63,726 nucleotides of DNA from Dyella kyungheensis (GCF_016905005.1 NZ_JADIKC010000013.1:1-63726), one strand, 5' to 3'. Positions 29,831 to 39,648 are shown, counted from the stretch's first letter. Program-made: numbers and translations. Notes: a model not told the origin generated them from the sequence alone.

Positions 29831-32029
29831 TCACAAATCCGCATGCACGCTCACGAACGCGCTGCGCGGTTCACCCACCAAGGCACCCGCGCCATTGGCC
29901 GCCACGAAGTAACGCCGATTGGTGAGGTTGCGCAGGTTCACATCCACGCCCCATACCGCCGCCTGATAGCCCAGCAGGCCGTTCCATACCACCGAGGAAG
30001 GAATGCCGTTGACGTTGGTGAGGTCGCTGTAGCTCTTGTCCTGGTAATTCACGCCGCCGCCGATACGGAAACCAGCGATGCCCGCGATGGGAAAGCGATA
30101 GGTGGTCCACAGGTTGCCGAGAAAATTGGGCGCGCCTTGCGGACGGTGCCCCACCGAGCTAATGCCCTGCGGGTTGTCGGTGATGGTGGCGTCCTGGCTG
30201 GTGACGTTCGCCAGCAGATGCCACTGGTCGGTGAGGGCGGCATCCAGCGAGGCTTCCGTGCCGCGCGTCTTCTGGCTGTCGAACACCACGGCTTCCACGC
30301 CGTTGATGGTGGTCGCCGCGGCCACGTGGTCGCGCTTCACATCGAAAGCGGCGGTGTTGAGCACGAGCCGGTCGTCGAACCAGTCGAACTTGAGGCCTGC
30401 TTCGTATTGCAGCGCGGACTCCGGCGCACCCACGCCGTTCTGCGTGTTCTCGGAATTGAAGTTGGCGAGATGGCTGCGCGACACGCCGACATAGGGCGAC
30501 ATCCACGAGAACACCTTGTAGAGCGCGCCGATATTCCAGCTCAGCGGCGCATCGTTGCGGGAGTCTTCCACGCCGGCGAGCAGCGGCTTGCCATCGGTGC
30601 CGAAGCGGCCGGGAACGGTGATGCGCGGGGTCAGCGAGGTATCCCACCAGTCCTGGCGTACGCCAGCGCGCAGCTTGAACGCATCGGTCACATCGACCTG
30701 GTCCGTGGCGTACACGCCGTAGTAGTTCGCACGCAAGCGGTCGTCGTCGCAGGAATGCTTGGCGTCGCACTTGAACGCCACATCGGCGAGCGAGGTTTCC
30801 GGCGGCACCGGCGCGAACGCATCGATGATGTTCGGCAGGTCGGCGGTGCTGCGTTCGGTGGACAGGCGCTGGTTCTGGTATTCGAAACCAGTCAGCAGCG
30901 TGTGATGCACGGAGCCGGTGAAGAACTTCCACACCGGCTCGAACTGGTAGTCCACGCTGTCGCTGCTGTCATCCTGCTGGCGCAGCTGGCGACTCACCAC
31001 TTCGCCGTTGGTTACCTTGGTGCTGGCGCTGTCGCCGTTCACCACGGCGTCGAGCGTGCGATGCAGGTAGGAAAGGCGATTGTTGATCGTCAACGCATCG
31101 CTCACCGCCCACTGGTCGGACAGCGTGGGCCGCACGAAGTCCGAATGCGCGCTGGTGAACGGCGAGGAATACAACGCATTGATCGATACATGCCGCAACG
31201 GCTGGCCGTCGAAGTAGATGATGCCGTACGAATCGGGCGTTTCATGGATGTTGCGCGCATCCAGCGCAACGTCGGTGATGTGGTTGCCCCACAACCAACG
31301 CACGGCGGGACGTACTTCGTAGTCATGGCTGTGCAGGTCGCGAAAGCCGTCCACGTGCGAGAAGCTGGCGTCGACGCGATAGTCGAGGCCGTTCACCCCG
31401 GTGGGGCCGGTGACGTAGTCGCTGTTGGTCAGGCTGCCGAACGAGCCGTATTGCAGGCTGGCGCCATAGTGAAAGATAGAAGCCGGCGCGTAGTGCACGA
31501 TGTTGATGGTGCCGCCCGGCGGGCCGCTGCCGAACAATGCCGAGCCTGGACCTTCGAGGATTTCCACGCGCTCCACGCCATTGAGCGAGTGCGACAGACC
31601 GCTGAGCTGGTCGCCATCGGAGAACCCGTCGCTGTAGATCTGCGCGTTGAGACCGCGGATCAGGAAGTGGTCGAAGTAGCCCTTGGAATCCTGGTCGCCC
31701 GCGTTGATGCCGCTGGCATTGGCGACCACGTCGCGCAGCATGGTCGCGCCTTGCTCGCTCATCAAGGCACGGGGAATGACCTGCACGCTGGCGGGGAGAT
31801 CTTCCAGCTTGGTGCCGGTCTTGCCCACCGAAGGAGCGAGGTCCGGGTTGTTCACACGATCGCTCTGGTCGTACGTGCCGTGCACCGACACCGGCGTCAG
31901 CGTGACGGCGTCCTGCGCCTGCGTCATCGGTACGAGTGCGAAGAGCAGCAACGAGGCGCTTGCAAGACGGCTCAGCGGACAGAAAGACGCCAGGTGGCGT
32001 GTGCAGCGGTGATGCTGGATGGGTGACAT
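29831..32029 (-). CDS. Second TonB-dependent siderophore receptor
   Basis: A 732-residue receptor of the same class as the gene at 26697 but not a close copy. The signal peptide ends PMTQAQD. The plug has LEDLPASVQVIPRALMSEQGA, FLIRGLNAQIYSDGF and VEILEGPGSALFGSGPPGGTIN. The barrel contains an extracellular pair of cysteines (KCDAKHSCDD). GGGGGAG precedes the ATG at 32029. A Fur-like site lies about 45-60 bases upstream. The barrel ends AFVSVHADL, so the last residue is not the usual phenylalanine. Confidence 0.88.
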   Translation of the reverse strand: MSPIQHHRCTRHLASFCPLSRLASASLLLFALVPMTQAQDAVTLTPVSVHGTYDQSDRVNNPDLAPSVGKTGTKLEDLPASVQVIPRALMSEQGATMLRDVVANASGINAGDQDSKGYFDHFLIRGLNAQIYSDGFSDGDQLSGLSHSLNGVERVEILEGPGSALFGSGPPGGTINIVHYAPASIFHYGASLQYGSFGSLTNSDYVTGPTGVNGLDYRVDASFSHVDGFRDLHSHDYEVRPAVRWLWGNHITDVALDARNIHETPDSYGIIYFDGQPLRHVSINALYSSPFTSAHSDFVRPTLSDQWAVSDALTINNRLSYLHRTLDAVVNGDSASTKVTNGEVVSRQLRQQDDSSDSVDYQFEPVWKFFTGSVHHTLLTGFEYQNQRLSTERSTADLPNIIDAFAPVPPETSLADVAFKCDAKHSCDDDRLRANYYGVYATDQVDVTDAFKLRAGVRQDWWDTSLTPRITVPGRFGTDGKPLLAGVEDSRNDAPLSWNIGALYKVFSWMSPYVGVSRSHLANFNSENTQNGVGAPESALQYEAGLKFDWFDDRLVLNTAAFDVKRDHVAAATTINGVEAVVFDSQKTRGTEASLDAALTDQWHLLANVTSQDATITDNPQGISSVGHRPQGAPNFLGNLWTTYRFPIAGIAGFRIGGGVNYQDKSYSDLTNVNGIPSSVVWNGLLGYQAAVWGVDVNLRNLTNRRYFVAANGAGALVGEPRSAFVSVHADL

Positions 32030-32070
32030 GGGGCTCCCCCGGCGAAAAAAGTGGCCTCGATCGATTCGCG

Positions 32071-32089
32071 ATTGAGAATCACTTTCATT
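32071..32089 (-). promoter_or_regulatory. Fur-like box upstream of second receptor
   Basis: ATTGAGAATCACTTTCATT resembles the Fur consensus (TGAGAATCA half and TTTCATT half). It is weaker than the box at 28864 but equally placed, 42-60 bases upstream of the start. Confidence 0.6.
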
Positions 32090-32232
32090 TGATTTGTGCC
32101 GTGGGTGCCGCTTGCCGGTCGAATGGTTTAATCGCAAATAACTGCGTGGACGTTTCCCGGCGCCGCGTCTGGGCGGACGCCGGGAACGCAGGCCTGTTCA
32201 CGCCTGGTGGGGACGGCAGGCGTGAGGGAGGC

Positions 32233-32376
32233 TCAGCCGCTGGCCTTGGCCTGGGCTTCATGCAGCTGGTCCGCGCATTCCTGACAACACACTTCGACCA
32301 CGCGGTGGCCGACGGTGACCTGGATGGCGTTGTCATCCAGCGGGTAATCGCACGCGGCGCAGGTCTTCTCACTCAT
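32233..32376 (-). CDS. Small cysteine-rich metal-binding-like protein, 47 residues
   Basis: The protein starts MSEKTCAACDYPLDD and has a CxxC pair, then VCCQEC near the end, followed by a short helix. The spacing resembles small TRASH/zinc-ribbon metal-binding proteins. GGAGAG lies 6 bases before the ATG. There is no signal peptide, so it is cytoplasmic. It is transcribed towards the second siderophore receptor (204 bases away, with the Fur-like site between). Roles in metal sensing or storage are possible but not shown. Confidence 0.65.
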   Translation of the reverse strand: MSEKTCAACDYPLDDNAIQVTVGHRVVEVCCQECADQLHEAQAKASG

Positions 32377-32565
32377 GGCAGCTCTCCTGAAGTCACCCGA
32401 CAGTGGGTAGGCTCAGGAGACCACGCGTGTGCCGGAGGGCGCTGTCGAATTCTTTAGCCGTCGACAGCGAAACGCATGAGCGGGGCGAATTTCGGAATCG
32501 TCCTATGTTGGCGGCTCCGCACGGTTCCTAAGCTGCACAGCATCTGATTCGTGCAGGTATTTACC

Positions 32566-32817
32566 GTGAATTTCATCGAAGCCAACTGGCGTCCCGGCGA
32601 CGCATACAACGAACGCGCACGGCGCATGTGGGCACGCGTGGGTGGTCTTGTGCTTGCCATGGTCACGCTGCTGGGCATGGCGTATTCGGCCGATTGGAAG
32701 ATCGGCATGATGGCGATCGATCCGCTCGTGTGGATGATGACGCTCGTCGCGCTCGCGGCCGGGCTGGTGACGGGCTACGCGGTCGGTATGCACATCCACC
32801 CGTATCCAGGCGAGTGA
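32566..32817 (+). CDS. Small inner-membrane protein, 83 residues
   Basis: Two hydrophobic helices (about 23-41 and 54-73) are separated by a short loop, with a charged N-terminus (NWRPGDAYNERARRMWARV) and a polar end. A GTG at 32566 with AGGTA upstream is preferred; a GTG at 32551 lies in frame. No family is recognised. It ends three bases from the convergent AraC gene. It may help a neighbouring membrane process, but nothing in the sequence says which. Confidence 0.5.
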   Translation: MNFIEANWRPGDAYNERARRMWARVGGLVLAMVTLLGMAYSADWKIGMMAIDPLVWMMTLVALAAGLVTGYAVGMHIHPYPGE

Positions 32818-32820
32818 TCG

Positions 32821-33651
32821 TCAGGCCGGGCGCGACGCCTGGCGGAACTCGGTAGGCGAACGGCCGTAGGCCTGACGGAACGCGTTCGCGAAATGGCTGT
32901 GGCTGGAGAAACCCAGTTCCGCCGCGAGCGCGGAAAGGTCTTCCACCTTGCCGAGCAGATCGAGCGCCCGTGCCAGCCGCAGCTGCAACTGGTAGCGATA
33001 CAACGGCACGCCTTCCACCTGTTTGAACACCTGGGTCAGATAGACGGGCGAACTGCCGATCTCCGCGCCGATCTCGGCCAACGTCCAGCGGCGCGACAGA
33101 TCGCTGGCCAGCAACATCTTCACGCGATCCGCGAGGCGCCGCCGCGCATGCGTCGACGTGGGCGCGCGCGATGTGCGCGGGCCCAGGCTCCGGCACACCA
33201 GCGTGAGCGTGAGCGCCTCGGCTTCCAGCGGCTCGATGTCGCCGTGGTCGAGACTGTGGCGCAGCAGGGCCACCAGCGCTTGCGCGCGCGCATCGATGCG
33301 CTGCGACTGCGCGCGGAACACGGTGCCTTCGCCTGCATGAACCCATGCCGTGGGCGCCAGCTCCGCCAGCAGCGCGGGGGAAACATCCAACGAAAGACAG
33401 GCATCGCCACCATCAAGCGGATGGCTGACCTGATAGCCCTGCTGCGCATTGAAGAACAGCACATGGTTGGCATCGGCAACGGTCTGGTCGGAGGCGACGT
33501 GGCGGAGATAAAGCCCGCGATAGGGAAACACCAGCTGGGTCGAGGCGGCGCATTCCTCCGCGCTGCGATGGCGACAGGTGCCGCTGCAGTGCACGTCGCG
33601 CAGCGTCAACGTTTCCGTCGACAGCAAAACCTGGCTGGTGAAACTCGACAT
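32821..33651 (-). CDS. AraC-family transcriptional regulator
   Basis: A 276-residue regulator: an N-terminal cupin-like sensing domain (FPYRGLYLRHVASDQTVADA; FFNAQQGYQVSHPLDGGDAC), then a C-terminal AraC domain with two helix-turn-helix units (WTLAEIGAEIGSSPVYLTQVF; LSALAAELGFSSHSHFANAFR). The ATG at 33651 gives the normal length. It is divergent from the isocitrate-lyase-superfamily gene at 33817, a plausible target. It has four cysteines near the N-terminus, which might sense redox state or metals. Confidence 0.85.
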   Translation of the reverse strand: MSSFTSQVLLSTETLTLRDVHCSGTCRHRSAEECAASTQLVFPYRGLYLRHVASDQTVADANHVLFFNAQQGYQVSHPLDGGDACLSLDVSPALLAELAPTAWVHAGEGTVFRAQSQRIDARAQALVALLRHSLDHGDIEPLEAEALTLTLVCRSLGPRTSRAPTSTHARRRLADRVKMLLASDLSRRWTLAEIGAEIGSSPVYLTQVFKQVEGVPLYRYQLQLRLARALDLLGKVEDLSALAAELGFSSHSHFANAFRQAYGRSPTEFRQASRPA

Positions 33652-33816
33652 GATCGGGCCGGCAGCACTCGTCCGGGGGCAGGTGCCGAGCATAGCAAGG
33701 GCTGGCGCATGCGATCCGTCATGCCGAGCGAGTAGCTAAAGATTCTGACAGCGGGTCCGGCGGACGAATGGTCTCCTTGATGCGCCCGGTGTGCGGGCAT
33801 TGACAGGCCCAACCCC

Positions 33817-34692
33817 ATGAATCACGAACAGATCGCTCGCGCGCAGGCCTTCCACCAGCTGCATGCCGCCGCTGAACCGCTGGTGCTGCCCAATGCCTGG
33901 GACGCCGCCAGTGCCCGCATCATCGAGAATGCCGGTGCCCCGGCCATCGCCACCAGCAGCGCTGCCATGGCGTGGACGCTGGGCTACCCCGATGGCGAGC
34001 AGATGACGCTGGAAGATCTGCTCGGCGCATGCCGCCGCATCGCCGACGCCGTGTCCGTGCCGCTGACGGTCGACATCGAACGCGGCTATGGCAGCGACGC
34101 GGAAGAAACCGGCGGACTGGTTGGCGCACTGCTGCAGCTGGGCGTAGTCGGCATCAATATCGAGGATGGCAAGGATCCGGTGACGGGCCGGCTTGCCGAC
34201 GCGCGCGTGCTCGCGCAGCGCATCGCCTGCATCCGCGCGGTGGCGGAGCACCGCGGCGTGCCGTTGTTCATCAATGCACGCACCGACACCTACATCACGC
34301 CCGGTCTCTCCGGCGAGGCACGCTTCGAGGAAACGCGCAAGCGTGCCCTGGGGTACGTCGAGGCGGGCGCCCATGGCCTTTTCGTTCCCGGCTTGGCGGA
34401 CACGCAGGAGATCGCACGGCTCGCCGCGGTGTTGCCGGTGCCGTTGAACGTCTATGTAGGCTATCCCGGTGCGCCGGACGCCGCGACCTTGCGCGAGCTG
34501 GGCGTGCGTCGGATCAGCCTGGGTTGCGGCACGATGCAGGCGGTGCTGGCGCATCTCGCATGCATCGCGAAGGAGGCACTGAAGGAAGGCCGTTTCGACA
34601 CCATGGGCGCCAACATGTTGTCGGTGGGCGAAGCGAATGGACTGTTCGCACCCACGACACGTGTGCGAGGCGAGGCGCGTCGCTCGGCATAG
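33817..34692 (+). CDS. Isocitrate lyase / PEP mutase superfamily enzyme
   Basis: A 291-residue TIM-barrel enzyme. Motifs include PLVLPNAWDAASARIIENAG, the metal-binding acidic strand VDIERGYG, VGINIEDG, and the INARTDTY strand of the PEP mutase group. The KKCGH loop of true isocitrate lyases is absent. Members act on 2-oxo acids or methylisocitrate-like substrates; oxaloacetate hydrolase or phosphonate activity are alternatives. The gene is divergent from an AraC regulator. A strong terminator follows the stop. Confidence 0.82.
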   Translation: MNHEQIARAQAFHQLHAAAEPLVLPNAWDAASARIIENAGAPAIATSSAAMAWTLGYPDGEQMTLEDLLGACRRIADAVSVPLTVDIERGYGSDAEETGGLVGALLQLGVVGINIEDGKDPVTGRLADARVLAQRIACIRAVAEHRGVPLFINARTDTYITPGLSGEARFEETRKRALGYVEAGAHGLFVPGLADTQEIARLAAVLPVPLNVYVGYPGAPDAATLRELGVRRISLGCGTMQAVLAHLACIAKEALKEGRFDTMGANMLSVGEANGLFAPTTRVRGEARRSA

Positions 34693-34732
34693 ATCCTGCG
34701 CAGGTCCGCTTCATGACACGCGCAACGCAAAA

Positions 34733-34764
34733 CGCCCGCGTTCAACCCGCGGGCGCTTTGTTTA
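34733..34764 (+). terminator. Intrinsic terminator
   Basis: CGCCCGCG, a seven-base loop, CGCGGGCG, then CTTTGTTTA. AAAA precedes it, so it could act in both directions. It separates the PEP-mutase-family gene from the convergent small gene. Confidence 0.65.
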
Positions 34765-34779
34765 GTGCGGACCATCGGC

Positions 34780-35067
34780 TCACCAGTGGTTGCGGTTGGC
34801 GGCATCGGCGGCCAGACGCAGTTCCTCGTCGGCCTGGGTCAGCAGCGCCTTGGCGCGGGCGGCGTGGCCGCCAAGACGATCGTCGTTATCGATCTGCGCA
34901 TCGCTCACCAGCTGCCACGCCTGCACGATGTTCTGCTGGGCATTGCGCAGGTTGCCGTGACGATAGCCGATGTCCACGACCGGACCGCCGTCCTGCGCCA
35001 TGGTGGCGAACGGTGCGGCCACGGCGGCCGCTAGAACGATGCCCGTGATGATTGCTTTGACATTCAT
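34780..35067 (-). CDS. Small periplasmic protein of unknown function
   Basis: A 95-residue exported protein: signal peptide (MNVKAIITGIVLAAAVAAPFATMAQ), then about 70 residues rich in D, A and N with the segment YRHGNLRNAQQNIVQAWQLVSDAQ and a helical end. The pattern suggests a helical bundle. No family is known to me. GGAG lies before the ATG. It is divergent from the MHS transporter gene, 229 bases away. Confidence 0.55.
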   Translation of the reverse strand: MNVKAIITGIVLAAAVAAPFATMAQDGGPVVDIGYRHGNLRNAQQNIVQAWQLVSDAQIDNDDRLGGHAARAKALLTQADEELRLAADAANRNHW

Positions 35068-35296
35068 GACATATCTCCAGAAGAAGTGATGGGTTGTCCG
35101 CGTGCACGGAGGATCAGTGCATGGGTGACATCGTCCTCCGCTCGCGCAGCCGCTGCTTTCCTATATGCATGGCCTTTTCCAAAAGCCACGGCGGGTCGAG
35201 GCCAGCCGCTTGCTGATATGGTTCGGGCCATTAGCCAGGCGTTGGCGGGGTCTGCCAGCGCCGGCGGCGCGATGACGACACGGCGGGAGGGTGTGG

Positions 35297-36571
35297 ATGA
35301 AGGCAGTTGCGCAACGTGGGACGCCGATGACCCGCGCCTCAATGGTGATCGCGGGACTCTCCACCGTGGTGGAGTGGTACGACTTCACCCTGTACCTGTA
35401 TTTCGCCACGGTGCTGTCGCGGGTCTTCTTCGGCGGCGGCGCGCAATCGCTGCTCGCCACACTGGCGGGCTTTGCCATTTCCTATGCAATGCGCCCGCTT
35501 GGTGCGCTGATGTTCGGCATCATCGGCGACAAGCTGGGTCGGCGGCACACGTTGCTGATGTCGATGGCGCTGATGACGCTGGCGATGCTGATCACGGCGT
35601 TGTTGCCCGACTACCAGCGCATCGGGCCGGCGGCGGGCTATCTGTTGCTGCTGTTGCGTTGCCTGATGGCCTTCTCCGTGGGCGGCGAGTACACCGGCGT
35701 CGTTGCCTATCTGCTCGAGGGTGCGGCCAGGCGTCATCGCGGCTTGGTGACCTCGCTGGCTTCCGCCGCCAGCGAGATCGGCGCGTTGCTGGCGGTTGGG
35801 GTGTCGGCGCTCACGGTCGGCCTGCTGAGCCAGCACAATCTCGATGCATGGGGCTGGCGCATTCCCTTCTTCGTGGGTGCTGCGCTTGCGGCGAGCATCT
35901 GGATTGCGCGCTCGACCATGCAGGAGTCGCCGGATTTCGAGCGGCAGCAAGCCCGCGGCACCGTGCCCGCATCGCCGGTGCGCGACACGTTGGCGCATCA
36001 TCGCGCTGCGATATGGCGCACCTTTGCAATCTCGGCGCTGGGATCGATCACTTATTACGTGGGCATCACCTATGTGCCCGTTTTTCTCAGCACCACCGGC
36101 ACCCTGGGCGAGAGCGAATCGCTCACGCTCTCAACGATTGCCGCGGTGGCGGTCATCCTCGTGACGCCCTGGGTGGGAGCGCTGTCCGATCGCGTGGGAC
36201 GCAAACCCGTGCTGGCCGTACTCGCGGTGTTGTGCGCCGTGTTGCCTTCGAGCATGTTTGCGCTGATGGCGAACGGATCGCTGGCGCAGATCATCGCCGG
36301 CGCCGTGGTGCTCGCTTGCGTGGCCGGCGGGGTGAGCGCCGTGGGCGCCCCGGCGACCGCCGAACAGTTTCCCGGCGAGGGCCGACTGAGCGGACTGGCC
36401 CTGGGCGTGACGGTGGCCACTGCCATCTTCGGTGGCGTGAGCCCGTTCCTGGCCGAACTCCTGATCAAGCTGACCGGATGGGCCGCCGTGCCCGGCGCGA
36501 TGATTGCGGTGATCGCGCTGGCGGTCCTGCCGGTGTTGCTGACCATGCCGGAAACGCGGCCGAGCGCTTGA
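35297..36571 (+). CDS. MFS transporter, metabolite:H+ symporter (MHS) family
   Basis: A 424-residue, 12-helix transporter of the ProP/KgtP group. It has STVVEWYDFTLYLYFATVLSRVFF in helix 1, the RPLGALMFGIIGDKLGRRHTLLMS loop, and GGEYTGVVAYLLEGAARRHRG around helices 4-5. MHS transporters take up organic acids or osmolytes (proline/betaine, 2-oxoglutarate, citrate) with protons. The ATG at 35297 with GGAGGG upstream is preferred over the GTG two codons earlier. The substrate cannot be assigned. The C-terminal coiled coil of ProP is missing. Confidence 0.85.
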   Translation: MKAVAQRGTPMTRASMVIAGLSTVVEWYDFTLYLYFATVLSRVFFGGGAQSLLATLAGFAISYAMRPLGALMFGIIGDKLGRRHTLLMSMALMTLAMLITALLPDYQRIGPAAGYLLLLLRCLMAFSVGGEYTGVVAYLLEGAARRHRGLVTSLASAASEIGALLAVGVSALTVGLLSQHNLDAWGWRIPFFVGAALAASIWIARSTMQESPDFERQQARGTVPASPVRDTLAHHRAAIWRTFAISALGSITYYVGITYVPVFLSTTGTLGESESLTLSTIAAVAVILVTPWVGALSDRVGRKPVLAVLAVLCAVLPSSMFALMANGSLAQIIAGAVVLACVAGGVSAVGAPATAEQFPGEGRLSGLALGVTVATAIFGGVSPFLAELLIKLTGWAAVPGAMIAVIALAVLPVLLTMPETRPSA

Positions 36572-36677
36572 GTTATCGCGTGCCAGTTGCAAGCGTGCTC
36601 TCTACGCGGATGCATGCGACGGCGGCGCCGCAACCCTGACGACTCAATGGCCTTCTGGTCCTCTCAAAAACGCGCAT

Positions 36678-36708
36678 AAAAAAACCGGAGCTCCTTGCGG
36701 AGCCCCGG
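36678..36708 (-). terminator. Strong intrinsic terminator for the TonB receptor gene
   Basis: On the minus strand, CCGGGGCTCC-GCAA-GGAGCTCCGG is followed by seven T. It lies 40 bases after the stop of the receptor gene. Confidence 0.85.
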
Positions 36709-36747
36709 TAACGTGTTGCGGGGAGGGTGTTGCCCTTTACGTGTTGC

Positions 36748-39648
36748 TTAGAACGACTGGTTGTACTGGAGGTAGATGTAGCGACCCAGGTCCAGCGTCG
36801 GATCGACCGAGCCCGACGAGTTGTAGCCCAGCACGTAAGCATTGACCGTGTTCGGCGCGTGCTTGTCGAAGATGTCACGCATACCGAAAGCGATCGTGCC
36901 CTTCCACGGCAGGGTGTAACGGACCTGCGCATCGTTGAACACGCTGGCGCCCATGCGGTCCGCGCCGGTGCCGTAGCCCCAGTTCACGCTGGTGTAGTTG
37001 GGCTTGTTGCAGTGGACGGTGTCGCTGAAGCACTGGTCGAGGAACGCGCCGTAATAGCGGATGCCCCACGTAGCGCCCCAGTTGCCGAGGCTCCAGTCCA
37101 GGCCAAGGTTCGCGCGCCAGTGGTTGTAGCCGTACTGGCCGGCGTAGTTGATCACCGGGGCGTCGTTGGTGCTGGCCTGGTTCCAGTCGTCGAGGTAGTT
37201 CACGTTCATGTTGAACACGAACTTGCCGAACGAGAACGCAGGCAGGCGATAGTTCACGCCCATGTTGTAGCCGGTGGTTTCGATCCAGCCCAGGTTGGCG
37301 TTGCCGCGGTGCAGGTTGATCACCTGGCCGTTGGCATCACGCTGGAAGGCCGAGCAGAACTCCTGCACCGAGTACTGGTAGCACTGGTCCAGCACGTAGT
37401 TGGCATCGATCGCCGTGATGACGTTGGTGATCTTGATGTCGTAGTAGTCCAGCGTCATGTCCAGGCCGTCCACATAGTGGGGGCTGTACACGAGGCCGAG
37501 CGTACGGGTGGTGCTGTGCTCGGGCTGCAGGAACTCGTTGCCGGCACCGGTGACGAATGGCGTGGTGCCCTGCTGGTTCGGGCCCTTGATCGGGGCGCCA
37601 GCGGTATCCAACTGGTGGAAGTTGGTCGGCGACAGACCTGCGGCCGCGCAGTTCTTCGCCACGGTCGGGTTGCTGAGGCTGCCGAACTGGACGTCGCAGG
37701 GATCGGTGTACTGATCGAAGGTCTGCGAACCGCCACCGAACAAGTCGCCCAGCGTCGGGGCACGGAAGCCCTTGGCGAACGTGCCGCGCACCATCAGGTC
37801 CTCGAACGGCGACCAGGTGAAGCTGTACTTGTTGTTGGTGGTGCTGCCGAAGTTGCTGTAGTGCGAGTAGCGGCTGGCGACGTCCACGGCCAGCGACTTG
37901 GCGCCGGGGAGATCCTTCAACAGCGGCGCATTGAGCTCGAGGTACGCTTCGTTGGTCGTGTACGAACCCGTGGTCGGACCGGCGGCAAGGTCGGTGGTGT
38001 AACCGGCGCTGGCCATTTCATCCGGCTGGTCGTAACCGCTCACGTTGCGATGTTCGATACCGGCTGCAACGCTGAAGGTGCCGGCCGGCAGCTCGAACAA
38101 GCCGCCCGTGATGTTGGCGGTGAAGTCCTTGTTGATGCTCTGATCGGTGGCGTGCTCGCGCGCCATGATGTAGTTCAGCACTTGCTTGTTCGACGCGCTC
38201 GGGCCGCCGAGGATGTTGAACGGCGTGCACTGGTTGAGCGCGATCGGGTTGGCAGCGGTACCGCACTGCACGATGCCGCTGGCATTGAGGAACGACGGAC
38301 CCAGCGCCTGCTGCAGGTTGAGCAGGTTGATGTTGCCGGTGTTCGTGGTATCGACGTCGTACTTGTTGTAGCCGAAGCCAGCGTCCCAGTTCCACGGATG
38401 GCTGAGGAAGTCGAAGCTGCCTTCAAAGCCGGCATCGAAGTGCAGCGACTTGGCGCTTTCACTGCTCACGCGCGGCAGCTCGGTGATGCGGCGTGCGAAC
38501 GACAGGTCGTTGCCCGGCAGCGGGTTGTAGTAGCTCTCGCCGCTCAGGTAGACCGGGAAGTTCGGCTGGCTGGTGCTGGTGAGCGGATAGCCGGCGACCT
38601 GGGTCGACGAGTTGCGCTCGGCGTACATGCCGGTCGCCTTGAACGTCACGTTGTCGCTGATGTTGTAGCTGCCTTCGGTGAAGATGGACTTCAGCTCGGT
38701 CGGCAGCTGCTCCATCATCTGGTTGGTAGCGTTGAAATAATCGTTGTCCTGCACGCCATCATGGTAGTTGTTGATGTCGCGCGAGTCGGCGCCCACGCCG
38801 ATGTGGTTCGGATCGCCCGTGTGGTTCAGCACATAGGTGTCACCGTCATTGGGGTTGGTGAAGCGACCCCACGGGCCCGTACCGCTGTAACCAGCCGTGC
38901 GGTCGAAATCGCCATAGGTGTACTTGGTGAAGTCGCGATCTTTCGCCCAGATGGCGCTGGTCTTGTTGTAGGTCGCGGCAAACACGATCGAGGACTTGTC
39001 CGTGGTGCTGCCCACGGTGAACGAGTAGGCCTGCTGCGTGCCGTCGTTGTTGCCGCCTTCGTTCTGGCCGACCGAACCGCTCACGGCAACGCCGTTGAAG
39101 CGATCCTTGAGGATGATGTTGACCACGCCGGCGACGGCGTCGGAGCCGTAGATCGAAGAGGCGCCGTCCTTCAGGATTTCGATGCGGTCGATCAGTGCCA
39201 CCGGGATGGTGGAAACGTCGGTGTAGCCGTTGAGGCTGGTCATCCAACGCTTGCCGTTCACCAGCACCAGGGTGCGGTTCTCGCCAAGGTTGTAGAGGTT
39301 GACGTACTGGCCGCCTTCCTCGGTGTTGCTGGTCAGCACAGCGGCCTTGGAAAAGGTCGGCTGGCCGGTGATGGTGAGGTTTTGCAGGATGTCGCCGACG
39401 TTGGTCAGGCCGGTCTTCTGGATATCGGCCTGCGTCATGGTGATGACGGGCTGCGCGGTTTCCACGTCCACGCTGCGAATGCGCGAACCGGTTACCGTGA
39501 TGGTTTCGAGTTTCTTGGCCGAATCAGGATTGGCCTGAGCGGGCGTGCTGGCGTCCTGAGCGAACACCGAACCCGCAACTGCGAGGGCGCCCACGGTAAG
39601 GCCGAGGCGAATCGCGACAGACAGCTTGCTGTTTCCGAAATGCTTCAC
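36748..39648 (-). CDS. Large TonB-dependent receptor, 966 residues
   Basis: An outer-membrane receptor. The signal peptide ends GSVFAQD. The TonB box region is KKLETITVTGSRI, and the plug has IEILKDGASSIYGSDAVAGVVNI, typical of the large Xanthomonadales receptors for oligosaccharides, peptides or unknown substrates. The barrel ends YIYLQYNQSF, with the terminal phenylalanine. It has no siderophore-receptor features. A promoter at 39809-39838 and a strong terminator show a monocistronic unit. The M61 peptidase on the other side of the promoter region may act on related substrates. Confidence 0.9.
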   Translation of the reverse strand: MKHFGNSKLSVAIRLGLTVGALAVAGSVFAQDASTPAQANPDSAKKLETITVTGSRIRSVDVETAQPVITMTQADIQKTGLTNVGDILQNLTITGQPTFSKAAVLTSNTEEGGQYVNLYNLGENRTLVLVNGKRWMTSLNGYTDVSTIPVALIDRIEILKDGASSIYGSDAVAGVVNIILKDRFNGVAVSGSVGQNEGGNNDGTQQAYSFTVGSTTDKSSIVFAATYNKTSAIWAKDRDFTKYTYGDFDRTAGYSGTGPWGRFTNPNDGDTYVLNHTGDPNHIGVGADSRDINNYHDGVQDNDYFNATNQMMEQLPTELKSIFTEGSYNISDNVTFKATGMYAERNSSTQVAGYPLTSTSQPNFPVYLSGESYYNPLPGNDLSFARRITELPRVSSESAKSLHFDAGFEGSFDFLSHPWNWDAGFGYNKYDVDTTNTGNINLLNLQQALGPSFLNASGIVQCGTAANPIALNQCTPFNILGGPSASNKQVLNYIMAREHATDQSINKDFTANITGGLFELPAGTFSVAAGIEHRNVSGYDQPDEMASAGYTTDLAAGPTTGSYTTNEAYLELNAPLLKDLPGAKSLAVDVASRYSHYSNFGSTTNNKYSFTWSPFEDLMVRGTFAKGFRAPTLGDLFGGGSQTFDQYTDPCDVQFGSLSNPTVAKNCAAAGLSPTNFHQLDTAGAPIKGPNQQGTTPFVTGAGNEFLQPEHSTTRTLGLVYSPHYVDGLDMTLDYYDIKITNVITAIDANYVLDQCYQYSVQEFCSAFQRDANGQVINLHRGNANLGWIETTGYNMGVNYRLPAFSFGKFVFNMNVNYLDDWNQASTNDAPVINYAGQYGYNHWRANLGLDWSLGNWGATWGIRYYGAFLDQCFSDTVHCNKPNYTSVNWGYGTGADRMGASVFNDAQVRYTLPWKGTIAFGMRDIFDKHAPNTVNAYVLGYNSSGSVDPTLDLGRYIYLQYNQSF

